Shown: positions 35,804 through 44,313, counted from the first letter of the stretch. The stretch is 64,000 nt of DNA from Rhodococcus jostii RHA1 (GCF_000014565.1 NC_008268.1:2666001-2730000); one strand, 5' to 3'. Notes: generated by a model from the sequence alone, not told the origin. Made by a program: numbers and translations.

Positions 35804-37285
35804 ATGACGCAGTTACGTGTACTGGTCACCGGTGCCACCGGATACATCGGCGGACGCCTCGCTCCCCGGCTCTCGCAAGCCGGCTATCGGGTGCGGGTGC
35901 TGGTGCGTTCACCCGAGAAGCTGACCGACGTCCCGTGGGCGTCCGACGTCGAGATCGCCCGCGGCGACCTGAGCGATCCCGAAACCCTTTCTGCCGCTTT
36001 CACGGACGTGGACGTCGTCTACTACCTCGTGCATTCGATGGGTGGTGCGGACGAGTTCGAGGAGGCCGAACGCGTCAGCGCGGAGAACGTGGCCGAGGCG
36101 GCCCGCACGTCGGGTGTCGGCCGGATCGTCTACCTCGGCGGGCTGCATCCCGACTCGGTGGACCTCTCTCCGCACCTGCGCTCCCGCACACAGGTGGGGC
36201 AGATTCTCGTCGACTCCGGTGTTCCCACAATGGTTCTGCAGGCCGGGGTGGTCATCGGCTCCGGTTCGGCGTCGTTCGAGATGATCCGTCATCTCACCAA
36301 CCGGCTCCCCGTGATGACCACCCCGCGGTGGGTGAACAACAAGATCCAGCCGATCGCGGTCCGCGACGTGCTGCACTACCTCGTTGCCGCGGCCGAGGCA
36401 TCGTTGCCGCACAGTCGCACGTTCGACATCGGCGGCCCCGACGTCATCCGCTACGGCGAGATGATGCAGACGTACGCCGAGGTCGCCGGTCTGCGTCAGC
36501 GTCGCATCCTCGTCCTTCCCGTGCTGACCCCGAAGCTCGCCGGTCTGTGGATCGGTCTGGTCACCCCGATCCCCCGCTCGCTCGGCCGGGCGCTGATCGA
36601 ATCGCTGCAGAACGACGCCGTCGCCTCCGAGCACGACATCGACGACGTCATTCCACCGCCGAAGGCCGGCCTGACGACATACCGGGACGCCGTGCGACTG
36701 GCGTTGCGGCGCATCGACAACGGTGAGGTGGAGACGACGTGGGCGAGTGCGTCCCCGGTCGGCGCCCCGTCCGATCCGTTGCCATCCGACCCCGATTGGG
36801 CCGGTGAAGTCGTCTACACCGACGAACGCACCAGGGACTGCGACGCGGACGCCGGAACGCTGTGGAGCGTCGTGGAGAGCATCGGCGGTGAGAACGGCTG
36901 GTACTCGTTCCCGCTCGCGTGGTCGGTGCGCGGCTGGCTCGACCGCGTGGTCGGCGGTGTCGGTCTCACCCGCGGACGCCGGAACCCGAAGCAACTCAAC
37001 ACCGGCGACCCCTTGGACTTCTGGCGAGTCGAACGCATCGACCGGGGGTCCCTGCTACGACTGCGCGCCGAAATGCGGGCGCCGGGCGGGGCGTGGCTCG
37101 AATGGTGCGTCCACAGTGTGGATTCCGACCGGTCCCGACTCGATCAGCGGGCCATCTTCTTCCCGAAAGGCCTCGCCGGACGGCTGTACTGGTACTCCAT
37201 CATGCCGTTCCACGGAATCATCTTCAAAGGCATGATGGAGAACATCACCGGATCCGCAGCCCGTCAGACCGTGCAGAGCGGCTGA
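35804..37285 (+). CDS. SDR-type NAD(P)-binding protein with DUF2867 C-terminus
   Basis: The 493-residue protein has an N-terminal atypical SDR domain (VLVTGATGYIGGRLAPRL at residues 6-23, DVVYYLVHSMGG near 70-81) and a C-terminal DUF2867 domain (from about residue 330, with LDRVVGGVGLTRGRRNPKQL). The pairing of these domains is usual for the group, whose members are thought to act on lipids or quinones. The ATG at 35804 lies two codons after a GTG. The stop overlaps the convergent lipocalin gene by 22 bases. Confidence 0.8.
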   Translation: MTQLRVLVTGATGYIGGRLAPRLSQAGYRVRVLVRSPEKLTDVPWASDVEIARGDLSDPETLSAAFTDVDVVYYLVHSMGGADEFEEAERVSAENVAEAARTSGVGRIVYLGGLHPDSVDLSPHLRSRTQVGQILVDSGVPTMVLQAGVVIGSGSASFEMIRHLTNRLPVMTTPRWVNNKIQPIAVRDVLHYLVAAAEASLPHSRTFDIGGPDVIRYGEMMQTYAEVAGLRQRRILVLPVLTPKLAGLWIGLVTPIPRSLGRALIESLQNDAVASEHDIDDVIPPPKAGLTTYRDAVRLALRRIDNGEVETTWASASPVGAPSDPLPSDPDWAGEVVYTDERTRDCDADAGTLWSVVESIGGENGWYSFPLAWSVRGWLDRVVGGVGLTRGRRNPKQLNTGDPLDFWRVERIDRGSLLRLRAEMRAPGGAWLEWCVHSVDSDRSRLDQRAIFFPKGLAGRLYWYSIMPFHGIIFKGMMENITGSAARQTVQSG

Positions 37286-37866
37286 ATTCCTTCTCGGCCG
37301 CCGGTGGTCGGGGACGTCAGCAGCAGGCACGAGTTGTAGCCACGCGATTCCACCACCTGCCGGATCTGCGTCCATCCCGCGTCGTCGACCGCCGGGTTGC
37401 GGGAGAGGACGAAACCCGAAGCCCGTGCCGGGTCACCGACGAGCGCCCACGAGTAGTCGTCGGCGATGTAGGTGACCACATAGTTGGTGGGACCGTCCGG
37501 TGAACTCTGGAACGGCACATCCGGGAAACTCACGTGGAGTTGCGCATTGGTGACCGGGTCGTTGACACGCGCATTGCCGTTGATGCCGTTCGTCCCTCCC
37601 GCCCAGGTGGTGCACGAGTTGGCGACGCTGACGTTCGACGAGTCCACGAGCCCGTACGTCGCCCTGGTGTCCCGCGCACAGTCCAGGTTGAACGGCTGTG
37701 GCACAGCGGCCAACTGATACCACGTGCCGAGGTACCGCGGCACGTCGAGGGACGGGACGGGTGCGAGCGCACCGGGCTGAGCCTGTGCCGGGCTCGCCGC
37801 CAGCACCACGGCCGCAGCGGCGGTCAGCAGTCCTGCGGCGAATCCACGTGCCTTCGAGAGTCTCAT
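37264..37866 (-). CDS. Secreted lipocalin-family protein
   Basis: The 200-residue protein has a Sec signal peptide (about residues 1-29, AAAAVVLAASPAQAQ) and a lipocalin/Blc-like barrel. The lipocalin signature is YLGTWYQLAAVPQPF near residues 44-58, with the C-terminal strand WALVGDPARASGFVLSR. It has cysteines (CARDT, NSCTTW, SCLLL, LCTV) that can form disulfides outside the cell. Lipocalins carry lipids or other hydrophobic ligands in the envelope. A SigK-type promoter is 79-105 bases upstream, divergent from that of the fasciclin gene. Confidence 0.85.
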   Translation of the reverse strand: MRLSKARGFAAGLLTAAAAVVLAASPAQAQPGALAPVPSLDVPRYLGTWYQLAAVPQPFNLDCARDTRATYGLVDSSNVSVANSCTTWAGGTNGINGNARVNDPVTNAQLHVSFPDVPFQSSPDGPTNYVVTYIADDYSWALVGDPARASGFVLSRNPAVDDAGWTQIRQVVESRGYNSCLLLTSPTTGGREGIQPLCTV

Positions 37867-37944
37867 CTCGGGTCCTTTCACGATCATGCGTCGACGAAAC
37901 GGGCAGCCTGAACAGAGGGCCTGTGCAGCACCCTCTCTCGGGGC

Positions 37945-37971
37945 ATTCGACGCCACTTCCGGATCGGATGG
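37945..37971 (-). promoter_or_regulatory. Predicted SigK promoter of the lipocalin gene
   Basis: On the minus strand the sequence is CCATCC (37971-37966), 15 bases, TCGAAT (37950-37945). It differs from the SigK consensus CCATCC/CCGAAT at one position, and the spacer length equals that of the two other sites in this locus. Transcription would start roughly 70 bases before the ATG. Confidence 0.7.
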
Positions 37972-37994
37972 GCCGATCCGGGAAAACGTTCCAC

Positions 37995-38021
37995 CCATCC
38001 GTTCTGGAGACCGCTCCGAAT
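37995..38021 (+). promoter_or_regulatory. Predicted SigK promoter of the fasciclin gene
   Basis: CCATCC (37995-38000), a 15-base spacer and CCGAAT (38016-38021) match both elements of the mycobacterial SigK consensus exactly. The gene downstream encodes a fasciclin lipoprotein like MPT83, a known SigK-regulated product in Mycobacterium tuberculosis. Confidence 0.85.
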
Positions 38022-38071
38022 GCCTGTCGATGGTGCTCATCCGCACCCACACCGGAGAGAGGCAATAACCC

Positions 38072-38737
38072 ATGAACATCACCACACGAGTTCTGGCAGT
38101 CGCAGCGAGCACGTCCCTCGTCCTGCTTGGCGCAGCGTGTTCGTCGGACGACAGCGACTCGTCGAGCAGCGGCTCCGCCTCGGAGGCGATGACGTCCGAG
38201 TCGATGTCGTCCGGTTCGACGACCTCGTCCGCGATGGCCGATCCCGCCGCCAACCTGGTCGGTCCGGGCTGCGCCGAGTACGCGAAGACGGTGCCCGACG
38301 GCGCCGGTTCGGTCAGCGGCATGGCGCAGGATCCGGTCGCGACCGCCGCGTCCAACAACCCGCTGCTCACCACCCTCACCGCCGCCATATCCGGTCAGCT
38401 CAACCCGCAGGTCAACCTGGTGGACACGCTGAACAGCGGACAGTTCACGGTGTTCGCGCCGGTGGATGCCGCGTTCGCGAAGGTCGACCCCGCCACGATC
38501 GAAACTCTCAAAACCGACCCGGCGCTGCTCACCAAGGTCCTCACCTACCACGTGGTCCCCGGCCAGATCGCGCCGAGTGACATCGACGGCCAGCACACGA
38601 CCGTCGAGGGTGGCACGGTCACCGTCACCGGTTCGGGCGACGACCTGAAGGTCAACGACGCCGGCGTCATCTGCGGTGGCGTCCAAACCGCCAACGCCAC
38701 CGTGTACCTGGTCGACACCGTCCTGATGCCCCAGTAA
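38072..38737 (+). CDS. Fasciclin (FAS1) domain lipoprotein, MPT83-like
   Basis: The 221-residue protein has a lipoprotein signal peptide with lipobox LGAAC near residues 20-24, a serine-rich linker (residues ~27-55) and one FAS1 domain (~70-220). The FAS1 conserved boxes are [16 protein letters not shown] and [12 protein letters not shown], with a cysteine pair (GPGCAEY and VICGGV) as in MPT70/MPT83. These surface proteins of mycobacteria are controlled by SigK, and here a SigK-type promoter precedes the gene and sigK itself lies 7 kb downstream. Role: cell-surface adhesion or envelope. Confidence 0.9.
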   Translation: MNITTRVLAVAASTSLVLLGAACSSDDSDSSSSGSASEAMTSESMSSGSTTSSAMADPAANLVGPGCAEYAKTVPDGAGSVSGMAQDPVATAASNNPLLTTLTAAISGQLNPQVNLVDTLNSGQFTVFAPVDAAFAKVDPATIETLKTDPALLTKVLTYHVVPGQIAPSDIDGQHTTVEGGTVTVTGSGDDLKVNDAGVICGGVQTANATVYLVDTVLMPQ

Positions 38738-38763
38738 GCACGCTCGTCTCACAGATCTCCGCG

Positions 38764-38798
38764 CCCGGCGGCATCGGTCCCACACCGATGCCGCCGGG
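38764..38798 (+). terminator. Strong intrinsic hairpin after the fasciclin gene
   Basis: Perfect 15-bp arms CCCGGCGGCATCGGT (38764-38778) and ACCGATGCCGCCGGG (38784-38798) enclose a five-base loop, followed by TTCTTG. It separates the fasciclin gene from the following operon. Confidence 0.85.
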
Positions 38799-38812
38799 TT
38801 CTTGCGTGCTCC

Positions 38813-38858
38813 CACGTGAGTGCCACGGTGCGCTCGGGCACGCTTCGCCACTCACGTG
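38813..38858. repeat. Partial copy of the family-2 palindrome
   Basis: CACGTGAGTG (38813-38822) and CACTCACGTG (38849-38858) form perfect 10-base outer arms of an imperfect dyad. The right half, CGCTTCGCCACTCACGTG, is identical to the right half of the perfect palindrome at 46518-46563 that closes the same operon. The left half has diverged. Confidence 0.65.
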
Positions 38859-38875
38859 AGCGGGTGCGGGTCCGC

Positions 38876-38902
38876 CCATCCGACACAAACTCAGCTCCGA
38901 AT
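38876..38902 (+). promoter_or_regulatory. Predicted SigK promoter of the sigK-containing operon
   Basis: CCATCC (38876-38881), a 15-base spacer and CCGAAT (38897-38902) match the SigK consensus exactly. The first ATG begins eight bases after the -10 element, so transcripts are probably leaderless. This would make SigK control its own operon. Confidence 0.85.
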
Positions 38903-38909
38903 AACGGTT

Positions 38910-39557
38910 ATGGAGAAAGGCTCACCCACCGCCCCGGCGTACGTACTGGTACTGCCCGGCGGCAAACCACGCAGTCAGGCACCCTCGCGGTGCTGGCACC
39001 TGTCGAATCTGCGCATGGCCTGGATGGCCTGGTCTCTGAGGGCGAGGCTCGGGCGGCACGGAATCGTCGTGGAGCGGTTGCAGTACCGGGTCCGCGGATG
39101 GAACGCCCCCGAGGCCAGTCCGGTGCACGACGCCCGGGTGGTCGTCGAACGGGCCCGGCTGCGGTTCGGGAACGTCCCCGTCGCCGTCGTCGGGCATTCG
39201 ATGGGCGGCCGCGTCGCCGCCCACCTCGCCGCCCTCGACAACGTCCGGGCGATCGCCGCGCTCGCACCCTGGTGGCCCGCGTCCGACGGCGAACTGGTGC
39301 CCGCCGACCGCAGCCTGATGGTCGCGCACGGAACCGCCGACCGCTGGACGGATCCCACCTCGTCCCGGGTGCAGACCGAGCAGGCGCTGGCTCGCGGGGT
39401 GAACGCCTCGTGGACTCCCCTGACGGGAGCCGGACATTTCATGCTCACCCGGCCGCGCTGGTGGCATCGCATCACCGCCGATTTCGTTCTCGACGCCTTC
39501 GCCGCGGAAGGTGTCGTCGCCGCACCGACTGACCGGAAAGCAGGTCGCCATGCATGA
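38910..39557 (+). CDS. Alpha/beta hydrolase, first gene of the sigK operon
   Basis: The 215-residue hydrolase has the nucleophile elbow VVGHSMGGRVAAHL near residues 90-103, a likely acid in HGTADRWTDP and a histidine in GAGHFML near residue 175. Substrate unknown; lipid ester cleavage would suit the operon. No Shine-Dalgarno sequence is present before the ATG, and the -10 of a SigK promoter ends eight bases earlier, which implies a leaderless message. The stop overlaps the next start. Confidence 0.75.
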   Translation: MEKGSPTAPAYVLVLPGGKPRSQAPSRCWHLSNLRMAWMAWSLRARLGRHGIVVERLQYRVRGWNAPEASPVHDARVVVERARLRFGNVPVAVVGHSMGGRVAAHLAALDNVRAIAALAPWWPASDGELVPADRSLMVAHGTADRWTDPTSSRVQTEQALARGVNASWTPLTGAGHFMLTRPRWWHRITADFVLDAFAAEGVVAAPTDRKAGRHA

Positions 39558-40890
39558 TTCGGAGAAGCTCGAACGCAGGAACGTCGCGGTGATCGGCAGC
39601 GGCGTCGCCGGGTTGACCGCCGCCTACGTTCTGTCCCGCCACGACCGCGTCACCCTCTACGAGGCGGACGCCCGTCTCGGCGGTCACGCCCACACCCACC
39701 ATCTGACGCTCGACTCGGGCGCAGAAGTGGACGTCGACACGGGCTTCATCGTGCACAACGACCGCACCTACCCCACGCTGCTGCGCCTGTTCGCCGAACT
39801 CGACGTGGCCACCCAGGATTCGGACATGTCGATGTCGATCCGATCCGATGCGAGCGGGCTCGAATACGCTGGTGCGAAGGGGATCCGCGGGCTGTTCCCC
39901 ACTGCCCGCACCCTGGCCAGGCCGCGGTATTGGCGGATGCTCGGCGAGGTTCTCCGGTTCCACCGCCGCGCCCGTGCCGTGCTCGACACCCCGGCCGACG
40001 AGGCGTGCGCGCAGGAACCGCTGGGCGAGTTCCTGCGCCGCAACGGTTTCAGCCGGTATTTCGTCGAGAATTTCATGACTCCGCTCGTCGCGGCGGTGTG
40101 GTCGTGCGATCCCACGACGGCCGCGCACTACCCGGCCCGCTACCTGTTCACGTTCCTCGAGCACCACGGAATGCTCACCGTCTTCGGATCACCCACGTGG
40201 CGGACCGTGACGGGCGGCTCTGCCCGCTACGTCGAGAAGGTGGCGGCACACCTCGACGAGATACTTCTCGGCGCCCCCGTGCAGCGGGTGGAACGCACTC
40301 CGGACGGCGGCGCGTGCGTCGTCGACGGCAGCGGCGACGTCCGGTACTTCGACGCCATGGTGGTGGCCGTTCACCCCTGTCAGGCGCTCGCCCTGCTCGG
40401 CGACGCCTCGGACCTCGAGACCGAGATCCTCGGCGACATGCCGTACTCGGTGAATCACGCTCAGCTGCACACCGACGAGTCGCTGCTCCCCCGCGCGGAG
40501 AACGCCCGGGCCTCGTGGAACTACCTGACTCCCGCCGACAGCACGGACGCGACGGGCGTCATCGTCACCTATGACATGACCCGGCTGATGCGCCTGGACA
40601 CCGTGCACGACCGGCGGTTCCTCGTCACGCTCGGCGGCAAGCACCTCGTCGACCCGACGACGGTCGTCGCCGAGATGACGTACGAGCACCCCGTCTACAC
40701 CCCCGAATCCGTGGCGGCGCAGTCGCGGCTGAGCGAACTCGGCTCCGGCACGTTCGCTTTCGCCGGCGCTTACCACGGCTGGGGGTTCCACGAGGACGGG
40801 GCGCTCTCGGGCCTGCGCGCCGCCGAACGGATCGGTGGATCGTGGGATACGCACGCCGGACGACACCGCGAACGGGAGACGGTGTCGTGA
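39550..40890 (+). CDS. FAD-dependent oxidoreductase (Rv0449c-like)
   Basis: The 446-residue flavoprotein of the NAD(P)-binding Rossmann/amine-oxidase type opens with NVAVIGSGVAGLTAAYVLSR near residues 11-30 and has YEADARLGGHAHTHHLTLD as the second FAD segment (written here as ADARLGGHAHTHH). The C-terminal FAGAYHGWGFHEDGALSG is typical of the group. In M. tuberculosis the homologous gene Rv0449c starts the sigK operon and is followed, as here, by DUF1365, a methyltransferase, DUF1295, sigK and rskA. It probably desaturates or reduces a fatty acyl chain together with the methyltransferases. Confidence 0.85.
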   Translation: MHDSEKLERRNVAVIGSGVAGLTAAYVLSRHDRVTLYEADARLGGHAHTHHLTLDSGAEVDVDTGFIVHNDRTYPTLLRLFAELDVATQDSDMSMSIRSDASGLEYAGAKGIRGLFPTARTLARPRYWRMLGEVLRFHRRARAVLDTPADEACAQEPLGEFLRRNGFSRYFVENFMTPLVAAVWSCDPTTAAHYPARYLFTFLEHHGMLTVFGSPTWRTVTGGSARYVEKVAAHLDEILLGAPVQRVERTPDGGACVVDGSGDVRYFDAMVVAVHPCQALALLGDASDLETEILGDMPYSVNHAQLHTDESLLPRAENARASWNYLTPADSTDATGVIVTYDMTRLMRLDTVHDRRFLVTLGGKHLVDPTTVVAEMTYEHPVYTPESVAAQSRLSELGSGTFAFAGAYHGWGFHEDGALSGLRAAERIGGSWDTHAGRHRERETVS

Positions 40891-41627
40891 CCGCGCCGGC
40901 GATCTACTCGACGACGATCCGGCACGCCCGCACCGAACCCGTCCGCAACAGTTTCGAGTATTCGAGCTACTGCTGGTACGTCGACGTCGACGACCTTCCG
41001 CACCTGCCCGGGTGGCTCGGCCCGTTCGCCCGCTTCCGCGCCGAGGATCACTTCGAGCCGGTCCCCGGTGCCGGCGCGGACACGCTGCGCGCCAGGGTGG
41101 ATGCGTTCCTCGCCACCCACGGAGTCGACCTCCGCGGCGGGACGGTGACGGCGCTCCTCAACGCGCGGGTGCTCGGATACGTGTTCAACCCGCTCAGCGT
41201 GTACTGGTGCCACGACGTCGACGGCACCCTCCGCTGTGTGATCGCCGAGGTACACAACACCTATGGTCAACGGCACAGCTACCTGATCCGGCCCGACAGC
41301 CGCGACCGCGCCGAGGTGGACAAGCAGTTCTACGTCTCCCCGTTCAACGACGTGAGCGGCCGCTACGAGATGCGGTTCCCCGAGCCCGGCGACACGCTCT
41401 CGCTGAACGTGGTACTCCACCGGGACGGACACGCCCCGTTCACCGCGACGGTGCGGGGAACGCGGCAGCCCGCCACCCACCGCACGGTCCTGAAGACCCA
41501 ACTACGCACTCCCCTGGCACCTCTCGTGGTGTCGGCTCGCATTCGCATCCAGGGAATCACTCTGTGGGCCCGTGGACTCCCCGTCACGACTCGGCCCGAC
41601 GGCCGGCAGAAGGAGACAGTTCAGTGA
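40887..41627 (+). CDS. DUF1365 family protein (Rv0448c-like)
   Basis: The 246-residue DUF1365 protein has TTIRHARTEPVRNSFEYSSY at the start and the conserved VLGYVFNPLSVYWCHDVDG and KQFYVSPFNDVSGRYEMRF blocks (each quoted only in part: GYVFNPLSVYW, FYVSPFNDVSG). The family regularly lies between an FAD oxidoreductase and a cyclopropane-fatty-acid synthase and may be a lipid-binding partner; its activity is unknown. GTG at 40887 overlaps the preceding stop and has GGGAGA upstream. Confidence 0.85.
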   Translation: MTAPAIYSTTIRHARTEPVRNSFEYSSYCWYVDVDDLPHLPGWLGPFARFRAEDHFEPVPGAGADTLRARVDAFLATHGVDLRGGTVTALLNARVLGYVFNPLSVYWCHDVDGTLRCVIAEVHNTYGQRHSYLIRPDSRDRAEVDKQFYVSPFNDVSGRYEMRFPEPGDTLSLNVVLHRDGHAPFTATVRGTRQPATHRTVLKTQLRTPLAPLVVSARIRIQGITLWARGLPVTTRPDGRQKETVQ

Positions 41628-43012
41628 GAAGGAACAAGGACACCGACATGGACGCATCGCCTGCCGTCAGTACCGCCGACCTCGCGTTCACCGTCGAGGA
41701 TCCGCGGATCGACAACCGGATCTGGCCCGGGCTGGCCGACGTGCCGACCGGTCTGCGTGCCTCGGTGTCGGCGAAGGTCGCCGACCGCCTGTTCCGCCGC
41801 GCGGCCGCCGACCTCGACGTCCGCATCGAGTACCCCGACGGCACCCTGGTGGGGGCGCGCCGGGAACCGGAGATCCTGCCGCGCATGATCATCCGCAACC
41901 CGGGCGCGTTCGCCCGGCGCGTCGGAACGAGCGGCCTCATCGGTTTCGGCGAGTCGTACATGGCCGGCGACTGGACGTCGCCGGATCTCGCCGCGGTGCT
42001 GAGCGTGTTCGCCTCCAGGATGGCCACCCTCGTTCCCCGCCCGCTGCAACGGTTGCGCGCACTCTATGTCGCCAAACACCCCGCCCAGGAACGAAACACC
42101 GAGCAGAACACCCGCTCCAACATCTCCCGGCACTACGACCTGTCCAACGAGATGTTCGAGACGTTCCTCGACGAGACCCTGACGTACTCGAGCGCACTGT
42201 TCGCGTCGACGCCGACCCGGGTGGGTCAGGTACGGGACGTGACGGTCCTGCGGGCACCCGTCCCACAGGTCTCCCCGAAGTGGGGGGATTTCGCGGACGC
42301 GCAGCGCCGCAAGATCGATCGGCTGCTCGACGAGGCCGGCGTCGGTGCGGGCACCAGGCTGCTCGAGGTCGGGACAGGCTGGGGAGAACTGTGCATCCGG
42401 GCGGCGGAACGCGGCGCCGTGGTCCGCTCGGTGACATTGTCCAGCGAACAGCAGAGCCTGGCCCGCCTGCGGGTGGCCGAGGCCGGCCACTCGGACACCG
42501 TGCAGATCGACCTGCTCGACTACCGCAACGTCGACGGCGAGTACGACGCCATCGTGTCGGTGGAGATGATCGAGGCCGTCGGACATCAGTACTGGGCCAC
42601 CTACTTCCGGGTGCTCGACAAGCTCCTCGCCCCGGGCGGAAGGGTGGCGCTGCAGGCGATCACCATGCCGCACGATCGGATGCTGCAGACCCGCAACACC
42701 TACACCTGGGTGCACAAGTACATCTTCCCGGGCGGTTTCCTCCCGTCGACCGAGGCGATCGAATCCGTCACCGCCGAACACACCGCGCTGCGGGTACGGG
42801 AACGCCTGAGCATGGGACAGCACTACGCGGAGACGCTGCGGCTGTGGAAGGAGCGGTTCGCCGCGCACAGCGCGCAGGCGGAAGAACTCGGATTCGACGA
42901 GACGTTCCGCCGCATGTGGCATTTCTACCTCTGCTACTCGGAGGCCGGGTTCCGCTCCGGCTACATCGACGTCCAGCAGCTCGTCCTCGACAAGACGGGA
43001 GCACGACCGTGA
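41624..43012 (+). CDS. Cyclopropane-fatty-acyl-phospholipid synthase family methyltransferase 1 (UfaA1-like)
   Basis: The 462-residue SAM-dependent methyltransferase belongs to the CFA-synthase family, which methylates or cyclopropanates unsaturated acyl chains of phospholipids. A lipid-binding N-terminal domain (~40-170) ends with NISRHYDLSNEMFETFLD. SAM motif I is LLEVGTGWGELCIRAAERG near residues 245-263, and VEMIEAVGHQYW follows. In mycobacteria one such gene (ufaA1, Rv0447c) occupies this position. GTG at 41624 has AAGGAG eight bases upstream and overlaps the previous stop; ATG at 41648 is possible. Confidence 0.88.
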   Translation: MRRNKDTDMDASPAVSTADLAFTVEDPRIDNRIWPGLADVPTGLRASVSAKVADRLFRRAAADLDVRIEYPDGTLVGARREPEILPRMIIRNPGAFARRVGTSGLIGFGESYMAGDWTSPDLAAVLSVFASRMATLVPRPLQRLRALYVAKHPAQERNTEQNTRSNISRHYDLSNEMFETFLDETLTYSSALFASTPTRVGQVRDVTVLRAPVPQVSPKWGDFADAQRRKIDRLLDEAGVGAGTRLLEVGTGWGELCIRAAERGAVVRSVTLSSEQQSLARLRVAEAGHSDTVQIDLLDYRNVDGEYDAIVSVEMIEAVGHQYWATYFRVLDKLLAPGGRVALQAITMPHDRMLQTRNTYTWVHKYIFPGGFLPSTEAIESVTAEHTALRVRERLSMGQHYAETLRLWKERFAAHSAQAEELGFDETFRRMWHFYLCYSEAGFRSGYIDVQQLVLDKTGARP

Positions 43013-44313
43013 CCGTTGCCGCCGAACTCGACAAGGCGTTGCGCCCGCTCGTCCGCGGTGAACTGCCCGTGCATCTGACCGCGTGGGACGGCAGCACCGC
43101 CGGGCCGGCGACGGCACCGAAGGTGGTGCTGCGCAGCCCGGACGCCGTGCGCCGATTGCTGTGGAGCCCCGGGGAACTCGGGGCCGCACAGGCCTACGTG
43201 ACCGGTGAGATCGACGTCGAGGGCGACCTGGGCGAGGCCCTGGCACACGTGTGGGCGGTGGCGCGCGAGCGAGGACTCAGCGGAGTCCGGCCGAGCCCGT
43301 GGACGGTCGCGAAGGTGCTGCGCGTCGCCGCGAAGCTGGGTGTCACGGGCGGGCCGCTTCCCACACCCGCCACACAGGCGAACATCCGCGGCCCGCTGCA
43401 CAGCCTGATGCGCGACCGTGCCGCGATCAGTCACCACTACGATCTCTCCAACGACTTCTACGCGCTGATCCTGGACCCGCAGATGGCCTACTCGTGCGCC
43501 TATTTCACCCGGAATGCGCCGGGAACGCCGCAGGATTCGGACTACGGACTCGAGGATGCCCAGCGGGACAAGCTCGACCTGGTGTGCCGCAAGATCGGAC
43601 TCGAACCCGACATGCGGCTGCTCGACGTCGGATGCGGCTGGGGATCGCTGAGCCTCCACGCCGCGGCCGAATACGGTGCACAGGTCGTCGGTGTCACCAT
43701 CTCCCGTGAGCAGAAGGCATTCATCGACAAGCGGATCGCCGAGCGTGGGCTGCAGGACCGCGTCGAGATCCGTCTGCAGGATTACCGCGAGGTCCCCGAC
43801 GGTCCGTTCGACGCCGTCGCGTCCCTCGAAATGGGTGAGCACGTAGGCGAGAAGAACTACGCCCGGTATGCGCAGGCCCTCTACGACAACGCGAAACCCG
43901 GTGCGCGGGTGCTGATCCAGCAGATGTCGCGCACCGGACGCCATCCCGGCGGCGGCCCGTTCATCGAGTCGTTCATAGCTCCCGACATGACCATGCGTCC
44001 CGTCGGTGAGAGCGTCGCGTACCTCGAACGAGCCGGGCTCGAGGTGCGCGACGTGCATGGTCTCCGTGAGCATTACGTCTGGACCGTCGATGCCTGGCTG
44101 GAGAAGTTCGAGTCCCGCTGGGACGACGCCGTCGAGATGGTCGGGCTCGAGATGGCCCGGGTGTGGCGGCTGTACCTCGTCGGCGGCGGGATGAGCTTTG
44201 AGCAGGGCCGCATGGGTGTCGATCAGATCCTGGCCGTGAAGCCGACCGCGGCGGGTCAGTCGATGATGCCTGCTGTGCGGGTCGATTCCGCGGGATCCGG
44301 CGTGCTCCGATGA
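43009..44313 (+). CDS. Cyclopropane-fatty-acyl-phospholipid synthase family methyltransferase 2
   Basis: The 434-residue protein is a second CFA-synthase paralogue in the same operon. It has ISHHYDLSNDFYALILDPQM as the lipid-site motif, SAM motif I LLDVGCGWGSLSLHAAAEYG near residues 204-223 and the active-site SLEMGEHVGEKNYARYA. It is closer to the canonical VGCGWG form than its neighbour. Having two methyltransferases between DUF1365 and DUF1295 differs from the single ufaA1 of M. tuberculosis and suggests sequential or alternative acyl-chain modification. GTG overlaps the preceding stop. Confidence 0.88.
   Translation: MTVAAELDKALRPLVRGELPVHLTAWDGSTAGPATAPKVVLRSPDAVRRLLWSPGELGAAQAYVTGEIDVEGDLGEALAHVWAVARERGLSGVRPSPWTVAKVLRVAAKLGVTGGPLPTPATQANIRGPLHSLMRDRAAISHHYDLSNDFYALILDPQMAYSCAYFTRNAPGTPQDSDYGLEDAQRDKLDLVCRKIGLEPDMRLLDVGCGWGSLSLHAAAEYGAQVVGVTISREQKAFIDKRIAERGLQDRVEIRLQDYREVPDGPFDAVASLEMGEHVGEKNYARYAQALYDNAKPGARVLIQQMSRTGRHPGGGPFIESFIAPDMTMRPVGESVAYLERAGLEVRDVHGLREHYVWTVDAWLEKFESRWDDAVEMVGLEMARVWRLYLVGGGMSFEQGRMGVDQILAVKPTAAGQSMMPAVRVDSAGSGVLR

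Noticed and set aside
37867..38071. Long N-terminal extension of the lipocalin protein
   Set aside because: The frame is open upstream, but the signal peptide begins at 37866 and the extension would cover two promoters.
41572..43008. Apparent 913-codon fusion reading into the second methyltransferase
   Set aside because: The first ~480 codons are an out-of-frame translation of the first methyltransferase; the real gene starts at the GTG at 43009.
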